DNA from: Streptomyces decoyicus
Lineage (GTDB): Bacteria; Actinomycetota; Actinomycetes; Streptomycetales; Streptomycetaceae
Reading direction: 5' to 3'
NCBI RefSeq assembly: GCF_019880305.1
Contig: NZ_CP082301.1
Location: 3,534,001 to 3,598,000 of the forward strand
Length of the DNA stretch: 64,000 bases
Shown here one piece after another: positions 54,857 through 62,997 of the stretch. Below the pieces are notes generated by a model that searched no databases, had not been told where the DNA came from, and saw only the letters and a program-made list of their open reading frames with translations. Both the position numbers and the translations under genes were made by a program. The stretch's first letter is position 1; each line of letters starts with the position of its first letter.

Positions 54857-55134
54857 CTCCACGGATACCAAGGAAAATGTGCGTGGAGCCCTGGCTAATC
54901 CCAGGGCTTCGCGCACAGCGGCCTGTAGTATGAAGACGCAACATCGACGAACCAACTCTGCCTGATGCAGAGCTGGCGCGACCGCTCGGCGGCCGCGGTC
55001 CCCTGCCACACGCAGCCACCCTCCCGGTGCGGACCACGCGGTATCACTCGGTCCTGCGCGAGAGGACAGCTCTCGGCGCGTACCCGTGACGACCTCGCGG
55101 GTGGCGCGCTACCAGGCGGCAGAAAGGCCCGGCC
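54857..55134 (+). promoter_or_regulatory. structured leader region of the MFS gene (attenuator candidate)
   Basis: Between antiporter and MFS genes lie CTCCACG/CGTGGAG (54857-54889), an 8-bp stem AGCCCTGG/CCAGGGCT (54887-54908, perhaps the antiporter terminator), a TAGTAT -10-like box (54926-54931), an 11-codon frame at 54930-54965, a hairpin CTCTGC/GCAGAG (54956-54972) over its stop, and competing pairs GTCCT/AGGAC and CGAGAG/CTCTCG (55051-55075). Confidence 0.4.
54930..54965 (+). CDS. possible 11-residue leader peptide
   Basis: ATG at 54930 opens MKTQHRRTNSA with a TGA stop inside a perfect six-bp hairpin. It has no clear ribosome site and overlaps the -10-like box, so if that box is used the ATG may not be transcribed. 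Treat it as a candidate only; the codons are rich in Arg and Thr. Confidence 0.25.
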   Translation: MKTQHRRTNSA

Positions 55135-56436
55135 GTGGCATCCGCGGTCAAGGACTCCCGTACCGGTTACGGCTCACTGCTCCGCACCCCTGGTGCATGG
55201 ACATTCCTGCTGCCCGGCTTTCTGGCCCGGCAGCCCTTCGCCATGCTGACGATCGGCATCGTGCTGCTCGTCGAATCCACCACCGGCTCGTACGGCACCG
55301 CAGGCGCGGTGTCCGCCGCCACCGGTGTCTCGATGGCCCTGTTCGCCCCGCAGGGCGGCAAGCTCGCCGACCGCTTCGGCCAGCGCGCGGTGCTGATCCC
55401 CGGCGTACTGGTGCACGTCGCCGGCGTCTGTGCACTGATCACCCTCGCTCTCACCCACGCGCCCCTGTGGGCGCTGTTCGCGGTGGCCGTCCCCACGGGC
55501 GCCTCGACCCCTCAGGTCGGCCCGATGGTGCGGGCCCGCTGGGCCTCCCGGCTCGGCGGCAGCCCGCTGATGCCGACGGCCGCCGCCTTCGAGTCGGTGA
55601 CCGACGAGTTCACCTTCGTCGTCGGCCCGGTGCTGGCGACAGCGCTGTGCACCGGCATCCACCCGGCGGCCGGACTGGTCGCCGAGGCCGCGCTGACGCT
55701 GGCCGGCGGGCTGCTGTTCGCCTCCCAGCGGCGCAGCCAGCCGCCGGTGCACCGGCACCGGGCCGGCGACCGGCCGCGCGTCTCGGCGGTGTCGGTGCCC
55801 GGCGTACGCGTCCTGATCGTGGCGTTCCTCGGCATCGGCGCCGTCTTCGGCGGTATGCAGGTCTCGCTGACCGCGTTCACCCAGCACATCGGGCAGCCCG
55901 GCATCAACGGCGTGCTCTACGGGATCTTCGCGGGCGGCAACATGCTCGCCGGTATCGCGTGCGGCCTCATCGCCTGGAAGGTCGGCCCGCGGCGCCGGCT
56001 GCTGGTCGCCTACGGGCTGCTGGCGCTGGCGACCACCCCGTTGTGGGCGGTCACCGCGGTGCCGCTGCTCGGCGCGGTCGGACTGGTCGTCGGCCTGTGC
56101 ATCGCCCCGGCCCTGATCACCGGCTACACCCTCGTGGAGTCGCTGGTGCCGGCCGCCGCCCGCACCGAGGCCTTCACCTGGCTGACCGGCGCGGTCGCGC
56201 TGGGCCAGGCGGCCGCGGCCACCTCGGCCGGCCAGCTCGCCGACCGCTTCGGGCCGAGCACCGGGTTCCTGGTGCCGCTGGCCGGTACGGCGCTGGCCCT
56301 GACGGTGCTGCTGGCGCTCCGCGCCCACCTGCTGCCGCGCTCCTCGACGAGGACCGCCGCGGGCCCCGCGCACAGCACGGATGCCCAGGTCCCGGCCGTT
56401 TCCGACGACCGCGAGCGGGAGCTGGCGCGCACCTGA
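55135..56436 (+). CDS. MFS transporter
   Basis: A 433-residue major facilitator with about 12 helices: PQGGKLADRFGQRAVL (loop 2-3 motif), a central loop rich in Arg/His (about residues 200-215), and AGQLADRFGPSTGFLVPLAG in the second half. The lack of a long C-terminal domain and the family look suggest a drug or metabolite exporter. AGAAAGG seven bases before the GTG supports the start. A roughly 200-nt structured leader precedes it. Confidence 0.92.
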   Translation: MASAVKDSRTGYGSLLRTPGAWTFLLPGFLARQPFAMLTIGIVLLVESTTGSYGTAGAVSAATGVSMALFAPQGGKLADRFGQRAVLIPGVLVHVAGVCALITLALTHAPLWALFAVAVPTGASTPQVGPMVRARWASRLGGSPLMPTAAAFESVTDEFTFVVGPVLATALCTGIHPAAGLVAEAALTLAGGLLFASQRRSQPPVHRHRAGDRPRVSAVSVPGVRVLIVAFLGIGAVFGGMQVSLTAFTQHIGQPGINGVLYGIFAGGNMLAGIACGLIAWKVGPRRRLLVAYGLLALATTPLWAVTAVPLLGAVGLVVGLCIAPALITGYTLVESLVPAAARTEAFTWLTGAVALGQAAAATSAGQLADRFGPSTGFLVPLAGTALALTVLLALRAHLLPRSSTRTAAGPAHSTDAQVPAVSDDRERELART

Positions 56437-56510
56437 CGGGACGTGGAGTCGGTCACCGTGGGCCGGTCACGGTGGACTGTCGGCCGGGAATACTGCAAGA
56501 TGGAGCGTCG

Positions 56511-56537
56511 TTAGCACTCATCGAGTGAGAGTGCCAG
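56511..56537 (+). promoter_or_regulatory. CIRCE-like element (HrcA site) before the FmdB gene
   Basis: TTAGCACTC at 56511-56519, a nine-base spacer, then GAGTGCCAG at 56529-56537. The CIRCE consensus is TTAGCACTC-N9-GAGTGCTAA, so the left arm is perfect and the right arm matches seven of nine. The repeat ends just before the GGAGGA ribosome site, as in heat-shock operons. Confidence 0.6.
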
Positions 56538-56548
56538 GAGGAAGACAA

Positions 56549-56887
56549 GTGCCGACCTACCAGTACCAGTGCACCGCGTGTGGCGAGGGCCTCGAGGCGG
56601 TGCAGAAGTTCACCGACGATGCGCTCACGGAGTGCCCCGCCTGCGACGGACGCCTCAAGAAGGTGTTCTCCGCGGTCGGCATCGTCTTCAAGGGATCCGG
56701 CTTCTACCGCAACGACAGCCGCGGCTCGTCGTCGAGCAGCAGTCCCGCGAAGAACCCCTCCGCGGCGGGCAGCACGTCCTCCTCGGACACGTCGGGCTCC
56801 TCGTCCGGCAGCTCGGACACCAAGTCCTCGGCCCCGGCCGCCTCGTCGTCCTCCGGCAGCTCCTCGGGCACCAGCTCCGCGGCCTGA
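56549..56887 (+). CDS. FmdB-family zinc-ribbon protein
   Basis: A 112-residue protein. PTYQYQCTACGEGLEAVQKFTDDALTECPACDGRLKKVFS is the FmdB putative regulatory zinc ribbon with two Cys-x2-Cys pairs; FKGSGFYRND closes the domain. The remaining 55 residues are almost only Ser, Thr, Ala and Gly and are likely disordered. GTG start behind GGAGGAAG. A CIRCE-like repeat overlaps its leader and a terminator follows. Confidence 0.92.
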   Translation: MPTYQYQCTACGEGLEAVQKFTDDALTECPACDGRLKKVFSAVGIVFKGSGFYRNDSRGSSSSSSPAKNPSAAGSTSSSDTSGSSSGSSDTKSSAPAASSSSGSSSGTSSAA

Positions 56888-56900
56888 CCCACAGCTCTTC

Positions 56901-56929
56901 GGACCCCGCCGTCACCGACGGCGGGGTCC
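56901..56929 (+). terminator. strong terminator after the FmdB gene
   Basis: A perfect 13-bp stem (GGACCCCGCCGTC and its complement) around a three-base loop, followed by GCTGTCTT, 14 bp after the stop. Confidence 0.85.
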
Positions 56930-57002
56930 GCTGTCTTACGGCTTCCTTTCGCCTCCGCCACCCGCCCGCCCCGGGCCGCCGCGCCCCGATAGTGTGACCG
57001 GC

Positions 57003-57836
57003 ATGGCTGACGCGGAGATTGGCGTTATCGGCGGATCGGGGTTCTACTCCTTCCTCGACGACGTGACCGAGATCACGGTGGACACCCCCTACGGAAGCCC
57101 CAGCGACTCGCTGTTCCTGGGACAGATCGCCGGCCGCCAGGTGGCGTTCCTGCCCCGGCACGGCCGCGGCCACCACCTCCCGCCGCACCGCATCAACTAC
57201 CGCGCCAACCTGTGGGCGCTGCGCTCGCTCGGGGTGCGCCAGGTCCTCGCCCCGTGCGCGGTCGGCGGCCTGCGGGCCGAATACGGCCCCGGCACGCTCC
57301 TGGTCCCCGACCAGCTCGTCGACCGCACCAAGGCCCGCCCCCAGACCTACTTCGACGGCGAACCGCTCCCCGACGGGAAGACCCCCAACGTCGTCCACCT
57401 GACCTTCGCCGACCCGTACTGCCCCACCGGACGGCAGGCCGCCCTCACGGCCGCCCGTGGCCGGGACTGGGAGCCGGTCGACGGCGGCACCCTCGTCGTG
57501 ATCGAAGGCCCCCGCTTCTCGACCCGCGCCGAGTCGCGCTGGCACGCCGCACAGGGCTGGTCGGTGGTCGGTATGACCGGCCACCCCGAAGCCGTGCTGG
57601 CCCGCGAACTGAGCCTGTGCTACACGTCATTGGCGCTGGTCACCGACCTGGACGCGGGCACCGAGACCGGCGACGGCGTCTCCCACGAGGAAGTCTTCAG
57701 GGTCTTCGCCGAGAACGTCGGCCGACTGCGCGAGGTCCTGTTCGACGCGGTCTCCGGCCTCCCTGACAACGCCGCCCGCAACTGCCTGTGCACCGAGGTG
57801 CACACCGGCTGGGACCTGGGCATCGACCTGCCGTAG
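57003..57836 (+). CDS. mtnP: S-methyl-5'-thioadenosine phosphorylase
   Basis: A 277-residue PNP/MTAP-family phosphorylase. IGVIGGSGFYSF binds phosphate, PRHGRGHHLPPHRINYRANLWAL follows, and VVIEGPRFSTRAESRW and GMTGHPEAVLARELSLCYTSLALVTD form the nucleoside site. The His in TGHPEA (rather than TGxPEV/xxPEA variants) leaves some doubt whether the best substrate is MTA or another 6-oxo/amino purine nucleoside. It recycles MTA made in polyamine or nicotianamine-type reactions. Confidence 0.92.
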   Translation: MADAEIGVIGGSGFYSFLDDVTEITVDTPYGSPSDSLFLGQIAGRQVAFLPRHGRGHHLPPHRINYRANLWALRSLGVRQVLAPCAVGGLRAEYGPGTLLVPDQLVDRTKARPQTYFDGEPLPDGKTPNVVHLTFADPYCPTGRQAALTAARGRDWEPVDGGTLVVIEGPRFSTRAESRWHAAQGWSVVGMTGHPEAVLARELSLCYTSLALVTDLDAGTETGDGVSHEEVFRVFAENVGRLREVLFDAVSGLPDNAARNCLCTEVHTGWDLGIDLP

Positions 57837-57996
57837 CGCCCCGGACGCCGCGACGGACGGCCCGGCCTCCCTCTCCCGGGTGGCCGGGTTGTCCCCAGGG
57901 GCGGGGTCGTCCACAGCCCGGAGCGGGCCGGTGCGGATTCCGGCACGGTGGTGATCGCCGGTTCGTCCGAACCCCTCACCACAGGCGGTGCCCACC

Positions 57997-58269
57997 ATGC
58001 CCCGTGCCTCTTCCCCGCCCCCTCACCACACCGACCCCGCCTTCCTCTCCCCGCCGCTCCCTGCTCCCCCGCCCTGTGAAGTGCCGCACTTCCCTCCCGT
58101 ACGGGCCGGTGGCGGCCGGCGCCGGGGAGGACGGAGTGCGCAGCGGCGGCTGCTGGCCGCGGGACTGGCGACGGCCGCCGCAGTACTGGCCGGCGGAGCG
58201 TCGTACGGTGCCGTACGAGCCGCACCCGCCCCCGGCTGTCCGTCGGCTGCGGCGGCGGGAGGGCGGTGA
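57997..58269 (+). CDS. short hypothetical protein, possibly a truncated SAF-type membrane protein
   Basis: About 90 residues: a Pro/His-rich N terminus, GRSAQRRLLAAGLATAAAVLAGGASYGAV as a basic-flanked membrane segment, then APAPGCPSAAAAGGR and a stop. In related genomes the gene before mscL often encodes a longer secreted SAF (CpaB-like) protein starting this way, so this looks 3'-truncated. It may not be functional. Confidence 0.4.
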   Translation: MPRASSPPPHHTDPAFLSPPLPAPPPCEVPHFPPVRAGGGRRRGGRSAQRRLLAAGLATAAAVLAGGASYGAVRAAPAPGCPSAAAAGGR

Positions 58270-58384
58270 CCGGTGCCCCGAGATCAAGTGGTCGACGACT
58301 GGACACCTCCGCCCCGCCCTGCCGTAAGTTGCGGTGCTGAGTGTTTGTGCACCATCCGTAGTGAGCGTGGAAAGAGGCTGTCAG

Positions 58385-58888
58385 GTGAGCGAGAGCAAGG
58401 GCGTCCTTCAGGGGTTCAAGGAATTCCTGATGCGCGGCAACGTCATCGAACTCGCGGTCGCGGTCGTGGTCGGTGCTGCCTTCACGAACATCGTGAACGC
58501 CGTGGTCAAGGGCGTGATCAACCCGATCATCGGCGCCCTGGGCTCGCAGAACCTCGACAACTACAAGGCCTGCCTGACCGTCTGCCACACGGACAAGAAG
58601 ACGGGCGAATTCACCGACGGCATCTACATCCTGTGGGGCTCGGTGCTCAGCGCCGCCCTGACGTTCCTGATCACCGCCGCGGTCGTGTACTTCCTCATGA
58701 TCCTTCCGATCACCAAGTGGAAGGAGCGCCAGGCAGCCAAGAGGGGAGCCGACGACATCCCCGTGAACCCGACCGAGGTCGAGCTGCTCATCGAGATCCG
58801 CGATGCGCTGCTCGCGCAGCGCACCGGCCCGCCGTCCGACCCGTCCGCCACCGCGGGGATCATCGGCGCGCAGAAGACCCAGCAGTAG
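58385..58888 (+). CDS. mscL: large-conductance mechanosensitive channel
   Basis: A 167-residue MscL protecting cells from osmotic downshock. TM1 FLMRGNVIELAVAVVVGAAFTNIVNAVV contains the pore-lining GxxxxLAVAVVVG pattern. A periplasmic loop of about 35 residues has two cysteines (ACLTVCHTD), TM2 is ALTFLITAAVVYFLMIL, and the C-terminal helix carries EVELLIEIRDALLAQR. It is somewhat longer than E. coli MscL (136), from loop and tail extensions. Confidence 0.97.
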   Translation: MSESKGVLQGFKEFLMRGNVIELAVAVVVGAAFTNIVNAVVKGVINPIIGALGSQNLDNYKACLTVCHTDKKTGEFTDGIYILWGSVLSAALTFLITAAVVYFLMILPITKWKERQAAKRGADDIPVNPTEVELLIEIRDALLAQRTGPPSDPSATAGIIGAQKTQQ

Positions 58889-58898
58889 CGGGCGCCCA

Positions 58899-58920
58899 GG
58901 GCGGCCGGCACACGCCGCCC
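58899..58920. terminator. putative terminator between convergent genes
   Basis: GGGCGGC and GCCGCCC pair around an eight-base loop in the 43-bp gap between mscL and the convergent 82-residue gene. No T-tract is visible on the plus strand. Confidence 0.5.
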
Positions 58921-58931
58921 CCTCGCCTCGC

Positions 58932-59180
58932 TCAGAGGTGGTGGGGCGGCTTTTCGTCGAGGAAGCGGGCGAGGTCGGCGGCGCTGTCACTGCCGCTCGG
59001 GCGCTCGCCCCAGCCACGGTCGGTGTCGTCCGAGGACTGCTGGTTCAGCGGGTCGTCGAAGATCAGCCTCGCCGCGGGCTTGCGGGCCGGGCGCGCAGCC
59101 GGCGCGGGCGCGGGGGCCTGCGCGGCCTCGGACGCGTCCTCGGGTGCGGGGGCCGACTCGGGTTCGGGGGTGGTGCTCAC
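58932..59180 (-). CDS. small acidic hypothetical protein (82 aa)
   Basis: The first 37 residues are Ala/Pro/Glu-rich, probably disordered. The C-terminal half (ARLIFDDPLNQQSSDDTDRGWGERPSGSDSAADLARFLDEKPPHHL) is of ordinary composition and conserved-looking, ending in an amphipathic ARFLDEKP helix. Small proteins with this end are seen beside mscL in Streptomyces. GTG start; function unknown. Confidence 0.65.
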   Translation of the reverse strand: MSTTPEPESAPAPEDASEAAQAPAPAPAARPARKPAARLIFDDPLNQQSSDDTDRGWGERPSGSDSAADLARFLDEKPPHHL

Positions 59181-59235
59181 CCCTCCAGGGTACGGGCGCG
59201 CCACGAGCGCTCCCGTTCGGCACGGGGCCCGTCGG

Positions 59236-59805
59236 TCACGGGTGATAGAGCGCTCGGGCACGGGCCTGGTCGAGGGGGCCGTCCGCACCGATCGGCAGGA
59301 AGTGGTCCACCTGCCATGCCTGTGCACTGCGGGCCTGGCGATTGGCGGTCTCCACCCACGGCGGGTAGACGCGGAACGCCCGCTTGCCGCCCGAGCCGTT
59401 GCGGGAAACAATGCCCCGCTCGGCGAGCACGTCGCGCGGGAAGACGAAGTGCCCGAACTGCCGGTCCTGGCGGCTGCTGATGACGAAGAGATCGACCGGG
59501 TCCCCGGCGTCGAAGGGCTGGATGGGCCCTCCGGGGCACCGCTTCCACACCGTGACGAACTGCCCGGCCTTCGTCGGGGTCGTCTTGGCCACCCGGAACC
59601 TGACGCAGGAACCATCGAGGGTGAACTCATGTGCCGCGTACTCGGCGCTCTCCGCTTCGGGCACCGGACGGGAGCAGGTGAAGCCACACGGGTCGTACAC
59701 CCTCGTCCGCGCCGCGCGAAGGTCCTCGTGCAGCGTTTCCCCACCTGTCCACGGCTCGGGATCTGCGGGGCAGTGTGCCGAGGAGTCCATGGGTTTTGTC
59801 GCCAT
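59236..59805 (-). CDS. MepB family protein
   Basis: A 189-residue cytosolic protein with the MepB hallmarks: LHEDLRAARTRVYDPCGFTCSRPVPEAESAEYAAHEFTL, RVAKTTPTKAGQFVTVWKR, DLFVISSRQDRQFGHFVFPRDVLAERGIVS and RAFRVYPPWV. MepB was named from a staphylococcal multidrug-efflux operon, but its activity is unknown. The gene is monocistronic here. Confidence 0.88.
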   Translation of the reverse strand: MATKPMDSSAHCPADPEPWTGGETLHEDLRAARTRVYDPCGFTCSRPVPEAESAEYAAHEFTLDGSCVRFRVAKTTPTKAGQFVTVWKRCPGGPIQPFDAGDPVDLFVISSRQDRQFGHFVFPRDVLAERGIVSRNGSGGKRAFRVYPPWVETANRQARSAQAWQVDHFLPIGADGPLDQARARALYHP

Positions 59806-60096
59806 TGCGCCATCGTGTCATTGCCGTCCGTCGCACAGGGCGGCGGGATACCGGCAGCCACGCGCGGCGCGCGGGAGACAGGCCGTGAACCCTCTCGCAC
59901 CGGGGACGGCGCGTCTCCGCCTCAGGGGCGTCTCCTCGTAGGGGGCGTCTCCCTCTAGCGGCCCTTGTCGTGGGTGGGTATGGGGTGCGGGCGGTGGCCG
60001 TCCCGGGGGCGGGTCGGCGGGCTCTGTGAGGCGTGGCTGCGCCTGAGGGGCCGGTTCCGGTCGGAGCCGGGCAGGGGGTGGCGGGGGTGTGCGTAC
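59806..60096. other. intergenic region, nothing recognised
   Basis: This 291-bp stretch between two minus-strand genes shows no convincing gene, repeat or hairpin. It should include the promoter of the MepB-family gene. Confidence 0.4.
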
Positions 60097-60429
60097 TCAT
60101 GGCGGGCCATGGGACGGCGGCCTTTCCGGTCGGGGGAGGGTGCGGCGGCCCGGTCGGAGAAGTCGACGGGCGGCCGGTTCGTTGACCCGGGCGGTAGGGC
60201 GGAATGCGACGCCGAGAGCGAGGAAGGCGGTGAGCGCGACCTCGGGAAGCAGTGCGGGGTGGACGTGCGGCAGCAGGCGGCCGCCCAGGGCGATGGCGAG
60301 GATCACGAGAAACACAACGGCCGAGCCCACCGGCGTCGCATGGAGCACCGGAGGCCTCGGCCGAGGCGGCGCCACTGGTGCCTCCGGGTCCGCAGCCGGG
60401 GCAGGTGGGGCATCTGAGTGCTGTGGCAC
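60097..60429 (-). CDS. small hypothetical membrane protein
   Basis: About 110 residues: a Pro-rich N terminus (PQHSDAPPAPAADPEAP), two membrane helices (SAVVFLVILAIALGGRLL and PEVALTAFLALGVAF) and an Arg/Pro-rich C-terminal tail. GTG 60429 is the likely start; GTG 60447 is possible. No family is recognised. Confidence 0.5.
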   Translation of the reverse strand: MPQHSDAPPAPAADPEAPVAPPRPRPPVLHATPVGSAVVFLVILAIALGGRLLPHVHPALLPEVALTAFLALGVAFRPTARVNEPAARRLLRPGRRTLPRPERPPSHGPP

Positions 60430-60482
60430 GTACCCCACGCTAGGCACGGACGAGGCACCTGGCCTGTTCTGTGGCCTTAGCG

Positions 60483-60548
60483 GGTGAAGGGTGCGCTGTC
60501 GGCAGGTGAAGGATGCGCCCTCGGCAAGCGAAGGGTGCGCCCTCTCCT
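60483..60548. repeat. 22-bp tandem repeat, three copies
   Basis: Imperfect units start at 60483, 60505 and 60527, each containing GTGAAGG/GCGAAGG then TGCGC and TCGGCA or similar. They lie in the gap between two minus-strand genes. Confidence 0.75.
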
Positions 60549-60598
60549 GGGGCGCGGACCGTCCGTGCCCGGGGTGGAAGGCCCCGTCAGCTGCCCCG

Positions 60599-61132
60599 TC
60601 AGCGGGTGACGGGCCGGGCGCCCAGTGCTTCGTGCCACCACAGGTCGCGGCCCGGCTTCCAGGAGACCGGCCGCGAGCACCGGTTCACCACCAGCACGGT
60701 GCGGTCCGGCGCGCCCCCCGCGGCCGCGCCCCGCGCCAGCGCATGGTCGAGCAGCGCCTTCACCGGCCGTACGGCCCCGTCCCAGAACGCCGCATCGGCC
60801 GTGATCAGCACCCGGGCCGAGGACTCACGCGTCCGTGCGACCAGTTCGGGCACCGTCAACGAGACCGGCAGCGTGGTGCGTATCGCATCCAGCCGGCCGC
60901 AGGCGAGCGTGGCGATCACCGACTCGGGCACGAGCGGCAGATGCACCGCGACCCGGTCGCCGGGCCGTACCCCGAGCCGGGTGAGCGTGGCCGCGGCCCG
61001 CTCGGCCTGGTCGAGGAGCATGCCGTGCGTCAACTCCTCCTGGCGCCCGGGCTCCCCGCTCCAGGTGAGGGCGATTCGTGACGCCTCCGGTTCTTGCACT
61101 TCCCGGGCGTCATCTGCATGCTCTGAGGTCAT
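60599..61132 (-). pseudogene. truncated acetyl-CoA synthetase-like gene (internal fragment)
   Basis: The 177-residue frame matches only about residues 100-270 of acetyl-CoA synthetases: ALTWSGEPGRQEELTHGMLL, VRPGDRVAVHLPLVPESVIATLACGRL, VLITADAAFWDGA, VLVVNRCSRPVSWKPGRDLWWHEAL, then a stop. The P-loop-like YTSGTTGKPKG, the adenylate-binding and the C-terminal lysine motifs are all absent, and so is the first hundred residues. It cannot catalyse adenylation. The frame is nonetheless open from an ATG, so a short protein may be made. Confidence 0.7.
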
Positions 61133-61482
61133 ACGGCGCAACATGCGGATCAGGATGTAGATCACCGATCAACGTTCGCTGAACGTCCGCTGTATGAGGC
61201 CTGCGCCCGCCTCTCCCGCACCCGCGCGGCCGCACTCGCGCCGGGCCTTCCGGCTCACCGCAGCGTGCTCCTCCGCCGCCTCGCAGGCACTCCGGCTCCA
61301 CCGCACCCGGCCCCCGCATATCGCGCCGGGCCGCTCGGCTCACCGCAACAGCCCCTTCGGCCGGTGCGCACATTGCGCCCCAGGCGTCCTGCCCCTCTCC
61401 GGTGCACTTCATCCCCCCTCTCCCCTCCTTTTTCCCGTTTCCCTCCGCAGATGCGAGAGCCGGACCCGTGAGAGGCGGCCCG
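61133..61482. other. intergenic region with an 85-bp-spaced direct repeat
   Basis: A 28-bp sequence beginning TCGCGCCGGGCC and ending GGCTCACCGCA occurs at 61236-61263 and again, with four differences in the middle, at 61321-61348. No gene is evident. Pyrimidine-rich sequence at 61408-61447 precedes the MFS gene. Confidence 0.5.
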
Positions 61483-62973
61483 ATGCCCGTCATGCCGAAA
61501 CCCGAACCGCACCCCCGCCTGGGCACACACACCCGCCACGGCCCGTGCACCCGCCTTGGCCCGCAGGCCCGTTGGGCGCTGGCCGCCGTCGCCACCGGCG
61601 CCTTCTGCGTCCAGCTGGACTCCTTTGCGCTGGCCCCGGCGCTCCCCGCCGTCCGCGATGCCCTGCACGGTTCGGCCACCGCCACGCCCTGGGTCGTCAG
61701 CGGCTATCTGCTGGCCGCCGGTTCCCTGATGCCGGTCGCCGGCCGTCTCGGCGACCTCTACGGGCGGCGCCGGATGCTGATCCTCGGTCTGTCCCTCTTC
61801 GCTGTCACCGCCGTGCTGTGCGCGCTGGCACCGTCGCTGCCGCTGCTGGTGGCGGCGCGGGTGGGGCAGGGCGCCGGCTGCGCGCTGATCATGCCCGTCG
61901 GGCTGGCCCTGCTGACCAACGCCTGTCCGCCGGGGTGTGCGCGCCGGGTGACGGGCCGTGCGCTGGGGCTGGCCGGACTGGCCACCGTCTGCGGGCCGTT
62001 GCTCGGCGGCATGCTCGCCCAGTCGGTGTCCTGGCGGGCCGTCTTCTGGCTGACGGTGCCGCTCGCCCTGGCCGCCGCGCTGTGCGCCCGCCGGGCGGCG
62101 GAGTCCCGCGCTCCGGCCGGCCCTTCCCTCGACGCCGCCGGAGCGGTCACCGCCACGGGCGTGTTGGCCTGTCTGGCCCGCTGGCTGGAAGACACCGCGG
62201 CCTGGGGCTGGGTGGCCGGCGCGGCGCTGCTCGGCGCGCTGTTCGTACGGGCCGAGCGGCGCTCCCCCGCCCCGCTGGTGGACCTTGCGCTGTTCCGTAA
62301 CCGCCCTTACGTGGCGCTGACCGTGGCCGGTGCGGTCGCCAACTCCGCGATCGTGACGCTGTTGTACGTCGTCCCTGTGATGCTGCAGCGGACCCAGGGG
62401 TGGTCGGGGCCGGCCGCGGGGGTGGCCTTTCTCGCCCCCGCCGCCGCGCTGGCCGCCGGCGGCCCGACGGCCGGCCGGGTGCGTCCCGCGGCGGCCGTGC
62501 CGGTGATGGCGCTCTGCCTGGCCGCCGCCGCGGTGGCGCTGGGGGCCTGCGAGCACGCTACGGACACGTCCGCCCTGCTGCCGGCCGCGACGGGGGCCGC
62601 GGCGCCGCTGGGCGTGGCCGGCGGGCTCGCCCTCACCGGCACCCAGGCGGTCGTACGCCGCGAACGCGCGGGGGAGGCGTCCGGCGTGACCAAGGCCGTG
62701 ATGACAGCCACGGCGGGGGTCGGGCTCGCCCTCGCCGGTACTGCCACGACACGCAGCGGCGGCGGCCGCCCGTCCCTGGCCCTCCCCGCCGCCGCCTGCC
62801 TGGTCACCGCCGCGGCCCTGGTGCTCGTACGGGGGCGCGGGCGTCGCCAGCCGGAGCGTCGCCGGCGGGGGCGTCGCCGGCGGGGGCGTCGCCGGCGGGG
62901 GCGTCGCCGGCGGGGGCGTCGCCGGCGGGGGCGTCGCCGGCGGGGGCGTCGCCGGCGGGGGCGTCGCGGCTGA
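61483..62973 (+). CDS. MFS drug-resistance transporter with arginine-rich repeat tail
   Basis: A 496-residue DHA2/14-TMS-like transporter: GRLGDLYGRRRML (loop 2-3), LIMPVGLALLTNACP, GLATVCGPLLGGMLAQSVSWRAVFWLTVPLAL (motif C region) and LFRNRPYVALTV. It is short in the second half for a 14-helix exporter. The last 45 or so residues are only Arg and Gly (repeats of RRRGR) encoded by a 15-bp tandem repeat, reading from the cytosolic end of the last helix into a TGA. AGAGG seven bases before ATG 61483 supports the start. Confidence 0.87.
   Translation: MPVMPKPEPHPRLGTHTRHGPCTRLGPQARWALAAVATGAFCVQLDSFALAPALPAVRDALHGSATATPWVVSGYLLAAGSLMPVAGRLGDLYGRRRMLILGLSLFAVTAVLCALAPSLPLLVAARVGQGAGCALIMPVGLALLTNACPPGCARRVTGRALGLAGLATVCGPLLGGMLAQSVSWRAVFWLTVPLALAAALCARRAAESRAPAGPSLDAAGAVTATGVLACLARWLEDTAAWGWVAGAALLGALFVRAERRSPAPLVDLALFRNRPYVALTVAGAVANSAIVTLLYVVPVMLQRTQGWSGPAAGVAFLAPAAALAAGGPTAGRVRPAAAVPVMALCLAAAAVALGACEHATDTSALLPAATGAAAPLGVAGGLALTGTQAVVRRERAGEASGVTKAVMTATAGVGLALAGTATTRSGGGRPSLALPAAACLVTAAALVLVRGRGRRQPERRRRGRRRRGRRRRGRRRRGRRRRGRRRRGRRRRGRRG
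62841..62970. repeat. 15-bp minisatellite in the MFS gene 3' end
   Basis: Seven exact copies of GCGTCGCCGGCGGGG start at 62856, 62871, 62886, 62901, 62916, 62931 and 62946, with a degenerate copy on each side (62841 and 62961). Because the unit is five codons, copy-number change keeps the frame. Plus-strand frames read RRRGR or ASPAG depending on phase. Confidence 0.95.
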
Positions 62974-62997
62974 GGTAGCGGCCCACCGATGGCGCGC

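Noticed and set aside
62841..62970. CRISPR array
   Set aside because: Repeats are 15 bp, contiguous and without spacers, and no cas genes are present.
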